A stretch of DNA of 64,000 nt from Ilumatobacter coccineus YM16-304 (GCF_000348785.1 NC_020520.1:2852001-2916000); one strand, 5' to 3'. Counted from the stretch's first letter, positions 1 through 7,538 are shown. Notes: generated by a model not told the origin, from the letters alone. Made by a program: numbers and translations.

Positions 1-698
1 TCCTCGTGGTACATGAGGTAGGCGTTGCGCTCGCCGACCTGATCGAAGTCGAACGCCACCGAGGTGGTCATCGCCGGCGACTCCACCCATCGGCCGTGTT
101 CCCAGTGCCGAGCCGGCGCCGTGACCTCGCGGATGTTGATCTCGGGATTGAAGTTCGTGGCGAACGGATGGCCGTGGTCGCCGCCGTTGCAGTCGAGGAT
201 GTCGATCTGGCGGATCCCGCTGACGAGGTGCTTGCGGGCCCACGTGGCGAACACCGAGGTCACGCCGGGGTCGAACCCGGAGCCGAGCACCGCCATGATC
301 CCCGCATCGCGGAAGCGCTCGTGGAGGTTCCACTGGTGCGAGTACTCGAACCGCGCCTCGTCGGGCGGCTCGTAGTTGGCCGTGTCGAGGTACGGCGTGC
401 CGGTCTGCAGGCACGCCTCCATGAGCGTGAGGTCTTGATAGGGGAGCGCCAGGTTGACGAGCACGTCGGGTTCGATGCGCTCGATGAGCGCCACCGTGGC
501 GGCCACGTCGTCGGCGTCGATGCTGTCGACCGAGATGGTCACGCCGGTGCGTTCGAGCACCGATTCGGCGATCGCATGGCACTTCGAGACGGTGCGGCTG
601 GCGAGGTGGATGTCGTCGAACACGTCGGGCAACATCGCCATCTTGTGAACGGCGACGTGGCCCACGCCACCCGCACCGATGACCAGGACGCGGCTCAT
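1..698 (-). CDS. Carboxynorspermidine synthase-like (saccharopine dehydrogenase family), 3' end beyond window
   Basis: The visible 232 residues begin with a Rossmann nucleotide-binding segment (VLVIGAGGVG) and continue with motifs typical of carboxynorspermidine/carboxyspermidine dehydrogenases: NLALPYQDL, DTANYEPPDE, GSGFDPGV and CNGGDHGHPFATNFNPEI. The family condenses aspartate semialdehyde with a diamine using NADPH, as a step to spermidine-like polyamines. The start ATG at 698 has a good Shine-Dalgarno (GAAGGAG) 7 bases upstream. It lies 28 bases downstream of speA on the same strand, so the two probably form one polyamine operon. The C-terminus is outside the window. A lysine-pathway saccharopine dehydrogenase is less likely given these motifs and the neighbour. 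Confidence 0.85.
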   Translation of the reverse strand, partial: MSRVLVIGAGGVGHVAVHKMAMLPDVFDDIHLASRTVSKCHAIAESVLERTGVTISVDSIDADDVAATVALIERIEPDVLVNLALPYQDLTLMEACLQTGTPYLDTANYEPPDEARFEYSHQWNLHERFRDAGIMAVLGSGFDPGVTSVFATWARKHLVSGIRQIDILDCNGGDHGHPFATNFNPEINIREVTAPARHWEHGRWVESPAMTTSVAFDFDQVGERNAYLMYHE

Positions 699-726
699 GC
701 AATTGCTCCTTCGAAAGATGCGATCA

Positions 727-2613
727 TCAGTGCTCGAAGTACGTGTAGCTGCTCATGCTGTAACGATAGGTCGAGATCAACTCACGACGCTGAGCTGCAC
801 TGACCCGCCCGCTGGCCACCGCCGCGTCGACACGCTTCTTGAACGCGTCGAGGCACGCCTTCGGGTCGTACTCGACGTACGACAGCACCTGTGCGTTGGT
901 GTCGCCCTCGGTCTCGGCCAGGAGTTCGAACTCGCCGTTGTCGAGCAACTCGACGGTGACCACGTTGGTGTCTCCGAACAGATTGTGGAGGTCGCCGAGC
1001 GTCTCCTGGTACGCGCCGACGAGGAAGACGCCGAGGTGGTAGCGCTCACCGGGCACGAGATCGTGGACGGGCAACCAGTCGCTGACCCCGTCCTTCGTGA
1101 CGAACCGGTCGATGCGTCCGTCGCTGTCGCAGGTGGTGTCGGACACGATGGCGTGGCGTGTCGGCATCTCGTCGAGCCGTTGGATCGGAACGATCGGGTG
1201 GATCTGGTCGATGGCCCACGAGTCGGGCAGGCTCTGGAACACCGACAGGTTCCCGTGGTAGATGTCGACGTGCTGACCGAGCAGTTCCTCCACGCCCTCG
1301 TCGACCGCGTCGGCCTGTCGAGCCAGCTTCTTCAATCGACGGATCACCGTGAGGAATCCCTCCTCGGCACGGGCGAGCTGATCGAGCGACAGGAGGCCGC
1401 GCCGGAAGTTGGCACGCAACTCACTGCGGTAGTACTCGGCGTCCGACACGCACTCCTGCAGACGGTCGACGTCGATGTAGTCGTGGATGTGGATCAGGTT
1501 GGCGAGCAGTTCGTGGTCGCCGGGTTGGTGTTCGATCCACTCGGCCCGGTCGTAGTACGTCGCTTCGAGCACGTCGAACACCAGGATCGAACTCGACGCG
1601 ACGATGGCCCGGCCGCTCTCGGTGATCAGCGTCGGATGCGCCTCGTCACCGTCGTCGAGCACGTATTTCACGGTTTCGAGCACGTTCACGCAGTACTCCG
1701 ACAGCGTGTAGTTCGTCGAATGATCGACCGACCGATGCTCGCCCGTGTAGTCGACACCGAGGCCGCCGCCGAGGTCGAGATACGACAGAGGTGCCCCGAG
1801 TCGACGCAGCGCGACGAAGAACCGGCTCGCCTCCGACGCCGCCGCACGGATCTCGTTGACGTTCGGGATCTGCGATCCGATGTGCGAGTGCTGTAGCTGC
1901 AGACAGTCGAGCATGTCGACCTCGCGCAACCGCTCGACGATCGTCATCAGGTCGGATGCGCCGACGCCGAACGCCGACCGGTCACCCGACGACGACGCCC
2001 ACGGTCCGCTGCTGCGCTCGGTGAGCTTGATACGAACCCCGAGGAGCGGCCGCTCGCCGAGGCGTTCGGCGACGCGCAGCACCACGTCGAGTTCGCCGAC
2101 GCTCTCGAGCACGATCACACACGACACGCCGATGCGTTGGGTGGCGATGGCGAGGCGGACGTACTCCTCGTCCTTCACGCCGTTGCAGATGATGAGCGCC
2201 CCGTCCGACAGCTCGCGGCTCAGCGCGATCAGCAGTTCGGGTTTCGACCCGACCTCGAGGCCCAGGTTCCACGGGGCGCCGTGCTCGACGATCCGGTCGA
2301 CGACGTCGGCCTGCTGGTTGACCTTGATCGGAAACACCGATCGATACGCGCCCTCGTACTCGGTCTCGTCGATCGCTGCCGCAAACGCCTCGTTGATCGC
2401 GGCGATCCGGCTGCGCAGGAGCGCCCCGACTCGGATCAGCACCGGCGCCGACACGCCTCGCTGGTCGAGATCGCGCACGATCGACGGCAGGCTCACCGCC
2501 GGCCGTTCCGGGTGCTCCGGGTCGCGGATGCCGAGATCTCCGTTGTCGAGCACCTCGAGGAGCCCGTCGGCCCAGCGGTCGAGCCCGTACGGATCGGCGT
2601 CGGCCGGGGTCAT
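727..2613 (-). CDS. speA: Biosynthetic arginine decarboxylase (SpeA)
   Basis: A 628-residue PLP enzyme of fold III that decarboxylates arginine to agmatine, the entry step of polyamine synthesis. The PLP lysine is in FPIKVNQQ (about K97), followed by the GLEVGSKPEL segment, the glycine-rich LDLGGGLGVDY loop and, near the C-terminus, the TCDSDG active-site cysteine motif. Length matches the family (about 630-660). The reading frame stays open to 2715, but the similarity begins with the segment after the ATG at 2613, so I chose that start; its Shine-Dalgarno is poor. The downstream gene encodes a carboxynorspermidine-synthase-like enzyme, supporting a spermidine route from agmatine or putrescine. 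Confidence 0.93.
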   Translation of the reverse strand: MTPADADPYGLDRWADGLLEVLDNGDLGIRDPEHPERPAVSLPSIVRDLDQRGVSAPVLIRVGALLRSRIAAINEAFAAAIDETEYEGAYRSVFPIKVNQQADVVDRIVEHGAPWNLGLEVGSKPELLIALSRELSDGALIICNGVKDEEYVRLAIATQRIGVSCVIVLESVGELDVVLRVAERLGERPLLGVRIKLTERSSGPWASSSGDRSAFGVGASDLMTIVERLREVDMLDCLQLQHSHIGSQIPNVNEIRAAASEASRFFVALRRLGAPLSYLDLGGGLGVDYTGEHRSVDHSTNYTLSEYCVNVLETVKYVLDDGDEAHPTLITESGRAIVASSSILVFDVLEATYYDRAEWIEHQPGDHELLANLIHIHDYIDVDRLQECVSDAEYYRSELRANFRRGLLSLDQLARAEEGFLTVIRRLKKLARQADAVDEGVEELLGQHVDIYHGNLSVFQSLPDSWAIDQIHPIVPIQRLDEMPTRHAIVSDTTCDSDGRIDRFVTKDGVSDWLPVHDLVPGERYHLGVFLVGAYQETLGDLHNLFGDTNVVTVELLDNGEFELLAETEGDTNAQVLSYVEYDPKACLDAFKKRVDAAVASGRVSAAQRRELISTYRYSMSSYTYFEH

Positions 2614-2648
2614 CGCCCCGCCGCCGCGTGGGCACGAGCGGGCTGCGT

Positions 2649-2660
2649 GTGAACGTTCAC
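2649..2660. promoter_or_regulatory. 12-bp perfect palindrome upstream of speA
   Basis: GTGAACGTTCAC is a perfect inverted repeat 36 bases upstream of the speA start. It sits in the speA/arsR intergenic region and could be an operator. No regulator can be assigned from sequence alone. Confidence 0.4.
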
Positions 2661-2839
2661 CACCTGGTCGGAGAGCACCGAGCGAGAGTAACACCGGCGT
2701 CGGTTGTTTCGGCATGCCGAACCATCATCTAGCAGGGGTTGCGTGACATCTGGCTCGGTCCGGCCCGGGCGAGATCGATCGCCCACCGACGCCTCCGAAT
2801 CATGGCCGTCACCGTCGATCCGAATGCGAGATACCGTGT

Positions 2840-2851
2840 GGTCAATTGACC
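2840..2851. promoter_or_regulatory. 12-bp perfect palindrome upstream of arsR (candidate operator)
   Basis: GGTCAATTGACC is a perfect palindrome 23 bases before the arsR start codon. It includes TTGACC, which resembles a -35 element. ArsR-family proteins usually bind imperfect palindromes in their own promoter, so autoregulation is a reasonable inference. A TACCGT box lies just upstream at 2832-2837. Confidence 0.45.
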
Positions 2852-2874
2852 GGATTCGATATGACCGCATCAGC

Positions 2875-3249
2875 ATGAGCCACGCCGACACGACACAGCC
2901 GGAGACACAGCCAGAAGCACCGACACCGTGCTGCGGGGGAGCCACGCGCTGGCTCAGCGTCACCGACGCCGCCGCACATGCGTCACGGCTCGCGGCCATC
3001 GCCGACCCGACGCGGCTGCAGGTGATGTCGATCATCGCCAACTCGCCCGACGGGGAAGTGTGCGCGTGTGACTTCGTCGAGCCGCTCGGCAAGTCGCAAC
3101 CGACCATCTCGCACCACCTCAAGGTGCTCGCCGAGGCAGGCATCGTCGAAGGCGACAAGCGCGGCCGCTGGGTCTGGTATCGCCTGGCGAGCGGAGAGGT
3201 CGAGCGACTCGCGGCCACGCTCACCGGTGTGGCAGGCGGTGAGGTCTGA
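2875..3249 (+). CDS. ArsR/SmtB-family metalloregulator
   Basis: A 124-residue winged-helix repressor. The recognition region is SQPTISHHLKVLAEAGIV, and it is preceded by the CACD segment with C63 and C65, the cysteine pair that binds arsenite in ArsR-type sensors. A second cysteine pair (C19, C20) lies in the N-terminal tail. The start ATG at 2875 is preferred because the protein before it has no family resemblance. The gene ends 3 bases before the SRAP gene, so the two are probably co-transcribed. No arsenite pump or arsenate reductase is present nearby, so the regulated genes are unknown; speA is divergent and is a candidate. Confidence 0.88.
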   Translation: MSHADTTQPETQPEAPTPCCGGATRWLSVTDAAAHASRLAAIADPTRLQVMSIIANSPDGEVCACDFVEPLGKSQPTISHHLKVLAEAGIVEGDKRGRWVWYRLASGEVERLAATLTGVAGGEV

Positions 3250-3252
3250 ACC

Positions 3253-3984
3253 GTGTGCGGCCGCTTCGTCTCCACCAACCAACCTGACCAGATCGCCAAC
3301 TACTTCGGCGCCGACGCCGCCGTCGAGAGCCTCGGCGAGAACTTCAACGTGGCGCCCACCCACGACATCTACGGGGTGGTGCAGGGTGCCGACGGCACCA
3401 ACCGTGTCGAGGCCTTCCACTGGGGCCTCATCCCGAGTTGGGCCAAAGATCGCAAGATCGCGTCGAAGATGATCAACGCCCGCTCCGAGACGCTCGCCGA
3501 GAAGAACTCGTTCAAGGGCCTGTTCAAGAAGAAGCGCCTTCTCATCCCGATGGACGGGTTCTACGAGTGGAAACCAGGGGCAGCCGACGGGCCGCTCAAC
3601 ACGAAGGGCAAGCCGCTCAAGCAGCCGATGTTCATCCACCGCGTCGACGACGAACCGTTGGCGGTGGCCGGGCTCTGGACCGCCTGGAAGGATCCCGAAG
3701 CGGCGGAAAACCCTGAGGCGTCCGACGCCGGCGACCAGTGGCTGCACTCGGCCACCATCGTCACCACCGCCGCCAACGAGACGATGTCGCAGATCCACAA
3801 CCGCATGCCGGTGTTCGTCCCGCGGTCACGGTGGGCCGAGTGGCTCGACCGCAGCAACGACGACATCGACGATCTGAGCACGCTGTTCGTGCCGACCGAC
3901 GATGGTTCGCTCACGATGCACCCGGTGTCGACCGACGTCAACAACGTCCGCAACAACGACCCTCACCTCGTCACCCCGCTCTGA
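3253..3984 (+). CDS. SRAP-family abasic-site shield protein (YedK/HMCES-like)
   Basis: A 243-residue SOS-response-associated peptidase family protein. The start codon is GTG and the second residue is the conserved Cys2 (MCGRF), which after Met removal forms a thiazolidine link to abasic sites in single-stranded DNA. Other conserved elements are visible: FNVAPT with the active-site asparagine, WGLIPSWAKD, the NARSET motif, the glutamate in GFYEWK and the histidine in IHNRMPV. All key residues are present and the length is normal. It follows arsR by 3 bases, which suggests translational coupling. No LexA-like box was recognised upstream. Confidence 0.95.
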   Translation: MCGRFVSTNQPDQIANYFGADAAVESLGENFNVAPTHDIYGVVQGADGTNRVEAFHWGLIPSWAKDRKIASKMINARSETLAEKNSFKGLFKKKRLLIPMDGFYEWKPGAADGPLNTKGKPLKQPMFIHRVDDEPLAVAGLWTAWKDPEAAENPEASDAGDQWLHSATIVTTAANETMSQIHNRMPVFVPRSRWAEWLDRSNDDIDDLSTLFVPTDDGSLTMHPVSTDVNNVRNNDPHLVTPL

Positions 3985-3986
3985 CC

Positions 3987-4025
3987 AAGTTGCTTACGTC
4001 GCTCCGGGAGCGACGTAAGCAACTT
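3987..4025. terminator. Bidirectional hairpin between convergent genes
   Basis: A perfect 17-bp inverted repeat (3987-4003 with 4009-4025, loop CCGGG) fills the gap between the convergent SRAP and HIT genes. The arms begin AAG and end CTT, giving short A/T ends in both directions. It is the strongest hairpin noticed in the window. Confidence 0.85.
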
Positions 4026-4029
4026 TGCG

Positions 4030-4422
4030 TCAGAGTTCGTTGCGGATGGCGTCGGCCCAGGCTTCGAGATCGTCGCGATCGACCGATGCCGCCGCGTTGG
4101 CGAAGCTGAGCTGACTCATGTCGTTGGTCGGGATCAGGTGGATGTGCGTGTGCGGCACTTCGTATCCGGCGATGATCATGCCGACCTTCTCACAGCCGAA
4201 CGCCCGCTCCTGCGCCTTGGCCACCCGGTGCGCCACGGCGAACAGGTGTGCCGACAGTTCGTCGGAGGCGTCGATCCAGTGATCGATCTCCTCGATCGGG
4301 ACGACGAGCGCATGGCCCGGGGCCATCGGGTTGATCGACATGAACACGACGCAGTGTTCGTCACGATGCAGGAACGTGCCGGGGATGTCGCCGTTGATGA
4401 TCATGGTGAACACGGTTGCCAT
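4030..4422 (-). CDS. HIT-family nucleotide-binding protein
   Basis: A 130-residue histidine-triad protein. The triad HTHIHLIP places H91, H93 and H95 at the catalytic position, and MAPGHALVVP is also typical. Such proteins hydrolyse or transfer nucleoside monophosphates; the substrate here cannot be told. The start at 4422 has an AAGACT box 6 bases upstream and no Shine-Dalgarno, like other genes here. It is divergent from pgsA, with only 44 bases between the starts. Confidence 0.92.
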   Translation of the reverse strand: MATVFTMIINGDIPGTFLHRDEHCVVFMSINPMAPGHALVVPIEEIDHWIDASDELSAHLFAVAHRVAKAQERAFGCEKVGMIIAGYEVPHTHIHLIPTNDMSQLSFANAAASVDRDDLEAWADAIRNEL

Positions 4423-4428
4423 GCGCTC

Positions 4429-4466
4429 AGTCTTGCACTGAGGCACCCCTCACGTAGCATGACGGC
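4429..4466. promoter_or_regulatory. Divergent leaderless promoters for HIT gene and pgsA
   Basis: On the + strand TAGCAT (4455-4460) is followed by 6 bases and the GTG of pgsA. On the - strand AAGACT (complement of 4429-4434) is followed by 6 bases and the ATG of the HIT gene. Both spacings place the transcription start at or next to the start codon. Confidence 0.6.
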
Positions 4467-5114
4467 GTGAGCATTCCGGAGACCGCTGCATCGCCCACGG
4501 CCGAGCCGGCCGAAGGCGTGTTCGAGAACGTCTTCACGCTGCCGAACCTCTTCACCTTGTTGAGGTTGATGTGCCTGCCCCTCTTCCTCTACCTCCTGTT
4601 CGCACAAGACAATCGAGCCGGAGCCGCCTGGTTGCTGGCCCTGCTCGGCAGCACCGACTGGGTCGACGGCTACATCGCCCGACGATTCGACCAGACCAGC
4701 GAGTTCGGCAAGATCTTCGACCCGACGGTCGACCGCCTGCTGTTCATCGTGTCGGTCACCGCCATCATCATCGACGGGTCGATCCCGCTCTGGTTCGCCA
4801 TCGCCGTGCTCGCCCGCGAACTGATCGTCGGGGGAGTGATCGCCTTCTCGACGCTGTTCCTCCACATGGAACGCTTTGGTGTCACGTGGCTCGGCAAATG
4901 TGCCACGTTCGCGCTCATGGGTGCGGTGCCGAGCTTTCTGCTCGGCAACGCCGACGTCTGGGAGTCACCGGCGTTCCTCGTCGTGGCCTGGGTGCTCGGA
5001 ATCCCGGGCTTGGCGCTCAGCTACTGGACCGGCATCGCCTATATTCCTCTGATCCGTCACGGCATCGCGGCAGGCCGTGCAACCTCCGATCCAACCACGC
5101 CGACCCCCGCCTGA
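4467..5114 (+). CDS. pgsA: CDP-alcohol phosphatidyltransferase (PgsA-like)
   Basis: A 215-residue membrane enzyme carrying the complete CDP-alcohol phosphotransferase signature D64-x2-D67G68-x2-A71R72-x8-G81-x3-D85-x3-D89. Several hydrophobic segments follow. The family transfers a phosphatidyl group from CDP-diacylglycerol to an alcohol; glycerol 3-phosphate (phosphatidylglycerophosphate synthase, a step to cardiolipin) is the most likely acceptor. In mycobacteria a pgsA paralogue also lies a few genes upstream of gcvH-garA, supporting the call. The start is GTG, with a leaderless-type promoter. Substrate assignment is inferred. Confidence 0.85.
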   Translation: MSIPETAASPTAEPAEGVFENVFTLPNLFTLLRLMCLPLFLYLLFAQDNRAGAAWLLALLGSTDWVDGYIARRFDQTSEFGKIFDPTVDRLLFIVSVTAIIIDGSIPLWFAIAVLARELIVGGVIAFSTLFLHMERFGVTWLGKCATFALMGAVPSFLLGNADVWESPAFLVVAWVLGIPGLALSYWTGIAYIPLIRHGIAAGRATSDPTTPTPA

Positions 5115-5128
5115 ACGGAATCACGCTC

Positions 5129-5515
5129 ATGAACATCCCCGACGACCGTCGCTACTCCTCCGACCACGAGTGGATTCGCCGCGACGGCGACTCGAATCTC
5201 GTCACGATCGGCATCACCGACTACGCGCAGGATTCGCTGGGCGACGTCGTCTTCGTCGAGGCTCCCGAGGTCGGCGCGACCGTCGCCAACGCCGAATCGG
5301 TGACCGAGGTCGAGAGCACCAAGTCCGTCAGCGACATCTACGCCCCGGTCGCCGGTGTCGTCACCGCGGCCAACGAAGCGCTCGACGACAACCCCGAACT
5401 CCTCAACTCCGACCCGTACGGCGACGGATGGATCTGCTCGATCGAGATGAGCGACCCGTCCGAGTTCGACGCGTTGCTCGACGCCGACGCCTATCGCGCA
5501 CTGACCGAAGGATGA
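5129..5515 (+). CDS. gcvH: Glycine cleavage system H protein
   Basis: A 128-residue lipoyl carrier protein. It has the N-terminal SSDHEWIR motif, ITDYAQDSLGDVVF, and the lipoylation lysine K65 in VESTKSVSDI, followed by NPELLNSDPYGDGW. It shuttles the aminomethyl group between the P, T and L proteins. The start ATG lies 14 bases after the pgsA stop, and the garA-like gene follows after 10 bases, so the three are likely one transcript. gcvT and gcvP are 3-7 kb away; no lipoamide dehydrogenase gene is in the window. Confidence 0.97.
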   Translation: MNIPDDRRYSSDHEWIRRDGDSNLVTIGITDYAQDSLGDVVFVEAPEVGATVANAESVTEVESTKSVSDIYAPVAGVVTAANEALDDNPELLNSDPYGDGWICSIEMSDPSEFDALLDADAYRALTEG

Positions 5516-5525
5516 CCAACCGCTC

Positions 5526-6014
5526 GTGAGTACCTACGTCTTCTGCAACCAGTGCGGTCACCGCAACCCGCCCGAGAGCACCTTCTGTTCGAGCTGTGGT
5601 TCGCCGCTCGACAGCCTCGACGACCGCACCATCAACCTCACCCGCATCGACCCGCTGCAAGATGCTCCCGGCCCTGACGACGACCTCGTCGTGCCGGTCG
5701 GCGACCTGCCGGTCGAGACCGGTGTGCTGATCGTGCGCGCCGGCGAACAGGCCGGTGACCGGTTCGCGCTCGACAACGCCGTCACCAAGCTCGGTCGGCA
5801 TCCCGACAGCGAGATCAGCCTCGACGACATCACCGTGTCTCGCCGTCATGTCGAGATCGAGCGGACGCCCGACGGCTATGTGGCCAGCGACGCCGGCTCG
5901 CTCAACGGCACCTACGTCAACCAGGAGCGCATCGACAAGATGCTGCTGCGCCACGGCGACGAGCTCCAGGTCGGCAAGTTCCGTCTGGTCTTCTTCGAGC
6001 GCAGCGATGGCTGA
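5526..6014 (+). CDS. garA: GarA-like FHA regulator with N-terminal zinc ribbon
   Basis: A 162-residue protein. The N-terminus is a zinc ribbon with C7, C10, C21 and C24. A linker follows with RTINLTRIDP, in which T35 or T39 could be the phospho-threonine switch. The C-terminal half is an FHA domain very like mycobacterial GarA/OdhI (GRHPDSEISLDD, TVSRRH, GSLNGTYVN, VGKFRLVF). GarA, when unphosphorylated, inhibits 2-oxoglutarate-dependent enzymes; Ser/Thr kinases release this by phosphorylating the N-terminal threonines. The gene position between gcvH and the ftsR-type MerR gene is the same as in mycobacteria. The zinc ribbon is not part of mycobacterial GarA. The start is GTG, 10 bases after gcvH. 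Confidence 0.9.
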   Translation: MSTYVFCNQCGHRNPPESTFCSSCGSPLDSLDDRTINLTRIDPLQDAPGPDDDLVVPVGDLPVETGVLIVRAGEQAGDRFALDNAVTKLGRHPDSEISLDDITVSRRHVEIERTPDGYVASDAGSLNGTYVNQERIDKMLLRHGDELQVGKFRLVFFERSDG

Positions 6015-6891
6015 GGCGCCCGAGGCCGCAACTGGCGTGACCGAACCCGGGAGCCGGGCGTCCGGATCACACCTGTCGATCGGCGAGGTCCTCGCGCTCC
6101 TGCTCGAGGAGTTTCCCGACGTCACGATCTCGAAGATCCGCTTCCTCGAGAGTCAGGGGCTGATCGAACCCGAGCGCACGGCGTCGGGATATCGCAAGTT
6201 CTACGACGTCGACGTCGAGCTGCTCCGGTGCATCCTGCGCGAGCAGAAAGACAACTTCTTGCCGCTCAAGGTCATCAAAGACCGCCTCGACACGGGCGAG
6301 ATCGATCCGACGAGCGAGATCCCCCGACCGCGCGGGATCATGAACCTCCCCGACGAAGCCGCCGACGCACAGTCGTTGGCGGCGTCGCGCCAAGGGCACC
6401 CGGCGGCTCGCACCGCGCCCGGCCCCGGCCTGTTCGAGCGGTCGCCCGCCGAACCCGACCCGACCAAGCCGGCCGGCATGCAGCGTCCCGACGAGACGGG
6501 CAGCATCCCGATGGCGTCGGGCGTGGTGCTCGACGGCGCCGAACTCTGCTCGATGTCGGGAATCGACACGGCGCAACTCGACCAGCTCGAGTCGTACGGC
6601 CTCATCGTGCCCGACGCGAACAAGCGCTACGACGAAGACGCCCTCGAGATCGCACGCATCGCCAAGCGATTCCTCGATCTCGGTGTCGACGCCCGCCACC
6701 TGCGCGGTTGGCGAGTCGCAGCCGACCGTGAAGCCGGCCTGTACGAGCAGATGATCCAACCGCTCATCCGCCAGCGCAACCCGCAATCGAACGAGCATGC
6801 GCTGGCACAGCTCACCGAACTCGACCAGTTCGGCGCGCAACTGCGCTCGGCGCTGATGCGCACCCTGCTCCGGCAGCACTTCGAACGCTGA
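6007..6891 (+). CDS. ftsR: MerR-family regulator, FtsR/Rv1828 type
   Basis: A 294-residue transcription factor. The N-terminal winged helix (SIGEVLALLLEEFPDVTISK, then FLESQGLIEPERTASGYRKF) is the MerR-like DNA-binding domain. A proline-rich linker around residues 110-165 leads to a second helical domain (GLIVPDANKRYDEDALEIAR) and a helical effector part. FtsR of Corynebacterium activates ftsZ, and Rv1828 is its mycobacterial counterpart. The ATG overlaps the end of the garA-like gene by 8 bases, indicating translational coupling. The gene order garA-ftsR-BFN-MerR is conserved across Actinobacteria. Confidence 0.87.
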   Translation: MAEAPEAATGVTEPGSRASGSHLSIGEVLALLLEEFPDVTISKIRFLESQGLIEPERTASGYRKFYDVDVELLRCILREQKDNFLPLKVIKDRLDTGEIDPTSEIPRPRGIMNLPDEAADAQSLAASRQGHPAARTAPGPGLFERSPAEPDPTKPAGMQRPDETGSIPMASGVVLDGAELCSMSGIDTAQLDQLESYGLIVPDANKRYDEDALEIARIAKRFLDLGVDARHLRGWRVAADREAGLYEQMIQPLIRQRNPQSNEHALAQLTELDQFGAQLRSALMRTLLRQHFER

Positions 6892-6914
6892 ATCCGGGCC
6901 CGGCCGACACCGGC

Positions 6915-6940
6915 CGTCCGATGCGAGATACCATCGGACG
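6915..6940 (+). promoter_or_regulatory. 9-bp inverted repeat overlapping leaderless promoter of BFN gene
   Basis: CGTCCGATG (6915-6923) and CATCGGACG (6932-6940) form a perfect inverted repeat with an 8-base spacer. Within it TACCAT (6929-6934) stands 7 bases before the ATG at 6942, fitting a -10 box of a leaderless transcript. An operator overlapping the promoter is the simplest reading; an RNA hairpin is the alternative, but it would need an upstream transcription start. Confidence 0.55.
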
Positions 6941-6941
6941 C

Positions 6942-7427
6942 ATGGTCCCATTGGAACTGGTCGGCGTCCGAGTCGAAGTCCCGGCGAACACGCCGATGGT
7001 GCTGCTGCGCGAGCAGGAAGGCCGCCACCGGCTGTTGCCGATCTACATCGGGAGCCCGGAGGCATCGTCGATCCACTACGCGCTCGAAGGTGTGGAGCCG
7101 CCTCGCCCGCTCACGCACGACCTGTTTCTCGCTGCGCTCGAAGCGCTCGGTGCGTCGGTGAGCCAGATCATCGTCACCGAGATGAAGGACCGCACGTTCT
7201 ACGCCGAGGTGCACATGACCTCCGAGCACGGCGACAAGATCATCTCGAGCCGGCCGTCCGATGCGATCGCGCTCGCGGTGCGCTGCGGAGCTCCGCTGTT
7301 CGCCAGCGATGAGCTGATGGATGCGCAGGGGCAGGAACCTCCCGCCGAGCCCGAAGAAGATGCTGCCGAGATCATCGACGAGTTCAAGGACTTCCTCGAG
7401 GACCTCAACCCCGAAGACTTCGCCTGA
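6942..7427 (+). CDS. Bifunctional nuclease (BFN/DUF151) family protein
   Basis: A 161-residue protein with the DUF151 core: VRVEVPANTPMVLLRE, LPIYIGSPEA, GVEPPRPLTHDL, and the SSRPSDAIALAVR motif. The C-terminal 35 residues are very acidic. The plant BFN homologue has DNase and RNase activity; the bacterial role is unclear. The ATG at 6942 was chosen over the in-frame ATG at 6921 because the family begins with a short strand equivalent to LELVGVRVE, and the 6921 start lies inside an inverted repeat. It lies between two MerR genes, as Rv1829 does in Mycobacterium tuberculosis. Confidence 0.88.
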   Translation: MVPLELVGVRVEVPANTPMVLLREQEGRHRLLPIYIGSPEASSIHYALEGVEPPRPLTHDLFLAALEALGASVSQIIVTEMKDRTFYAEVHMTSEHGDKIISSRPSDAIALAVRCGAPLFASDELMDAQGQEPPAEPEEDAAEIIDEFKDFLEDLNPEDFA

Positions 7428-7486
7428 CCTGGACGTCGATGCCTCTCGCTCGAGTCGAGGGCGACAGATCGGCGTCGCGCAAAGTC

Positions 7487-7538
7487 TCAACCAAAGGTCG
7501 AGGTAAGGGTTGACGGGCGCGATCGGCACCCGTAGAGT
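7487..7538 (+). promoter_or_regulatory. Sigma-70-type promoter with inverted repeat upstream of resR-like gene
   Basis: TTGACG (7510-7515), a 17-base spacer and TAGAGT (7533-7538) form a near-consensus promoter. TCAACC (7487-7492) and GGTTGA (7508-7513) are a perfect inverted repeat with a 15-base spacer whose right arm overlaps the -35 box. This suggests repression or autoregulation by the downstream MerR-type protein. The resulting leader would be about 90 bases long, unlike the leaderless genes nearby. Confidence 0.6.
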
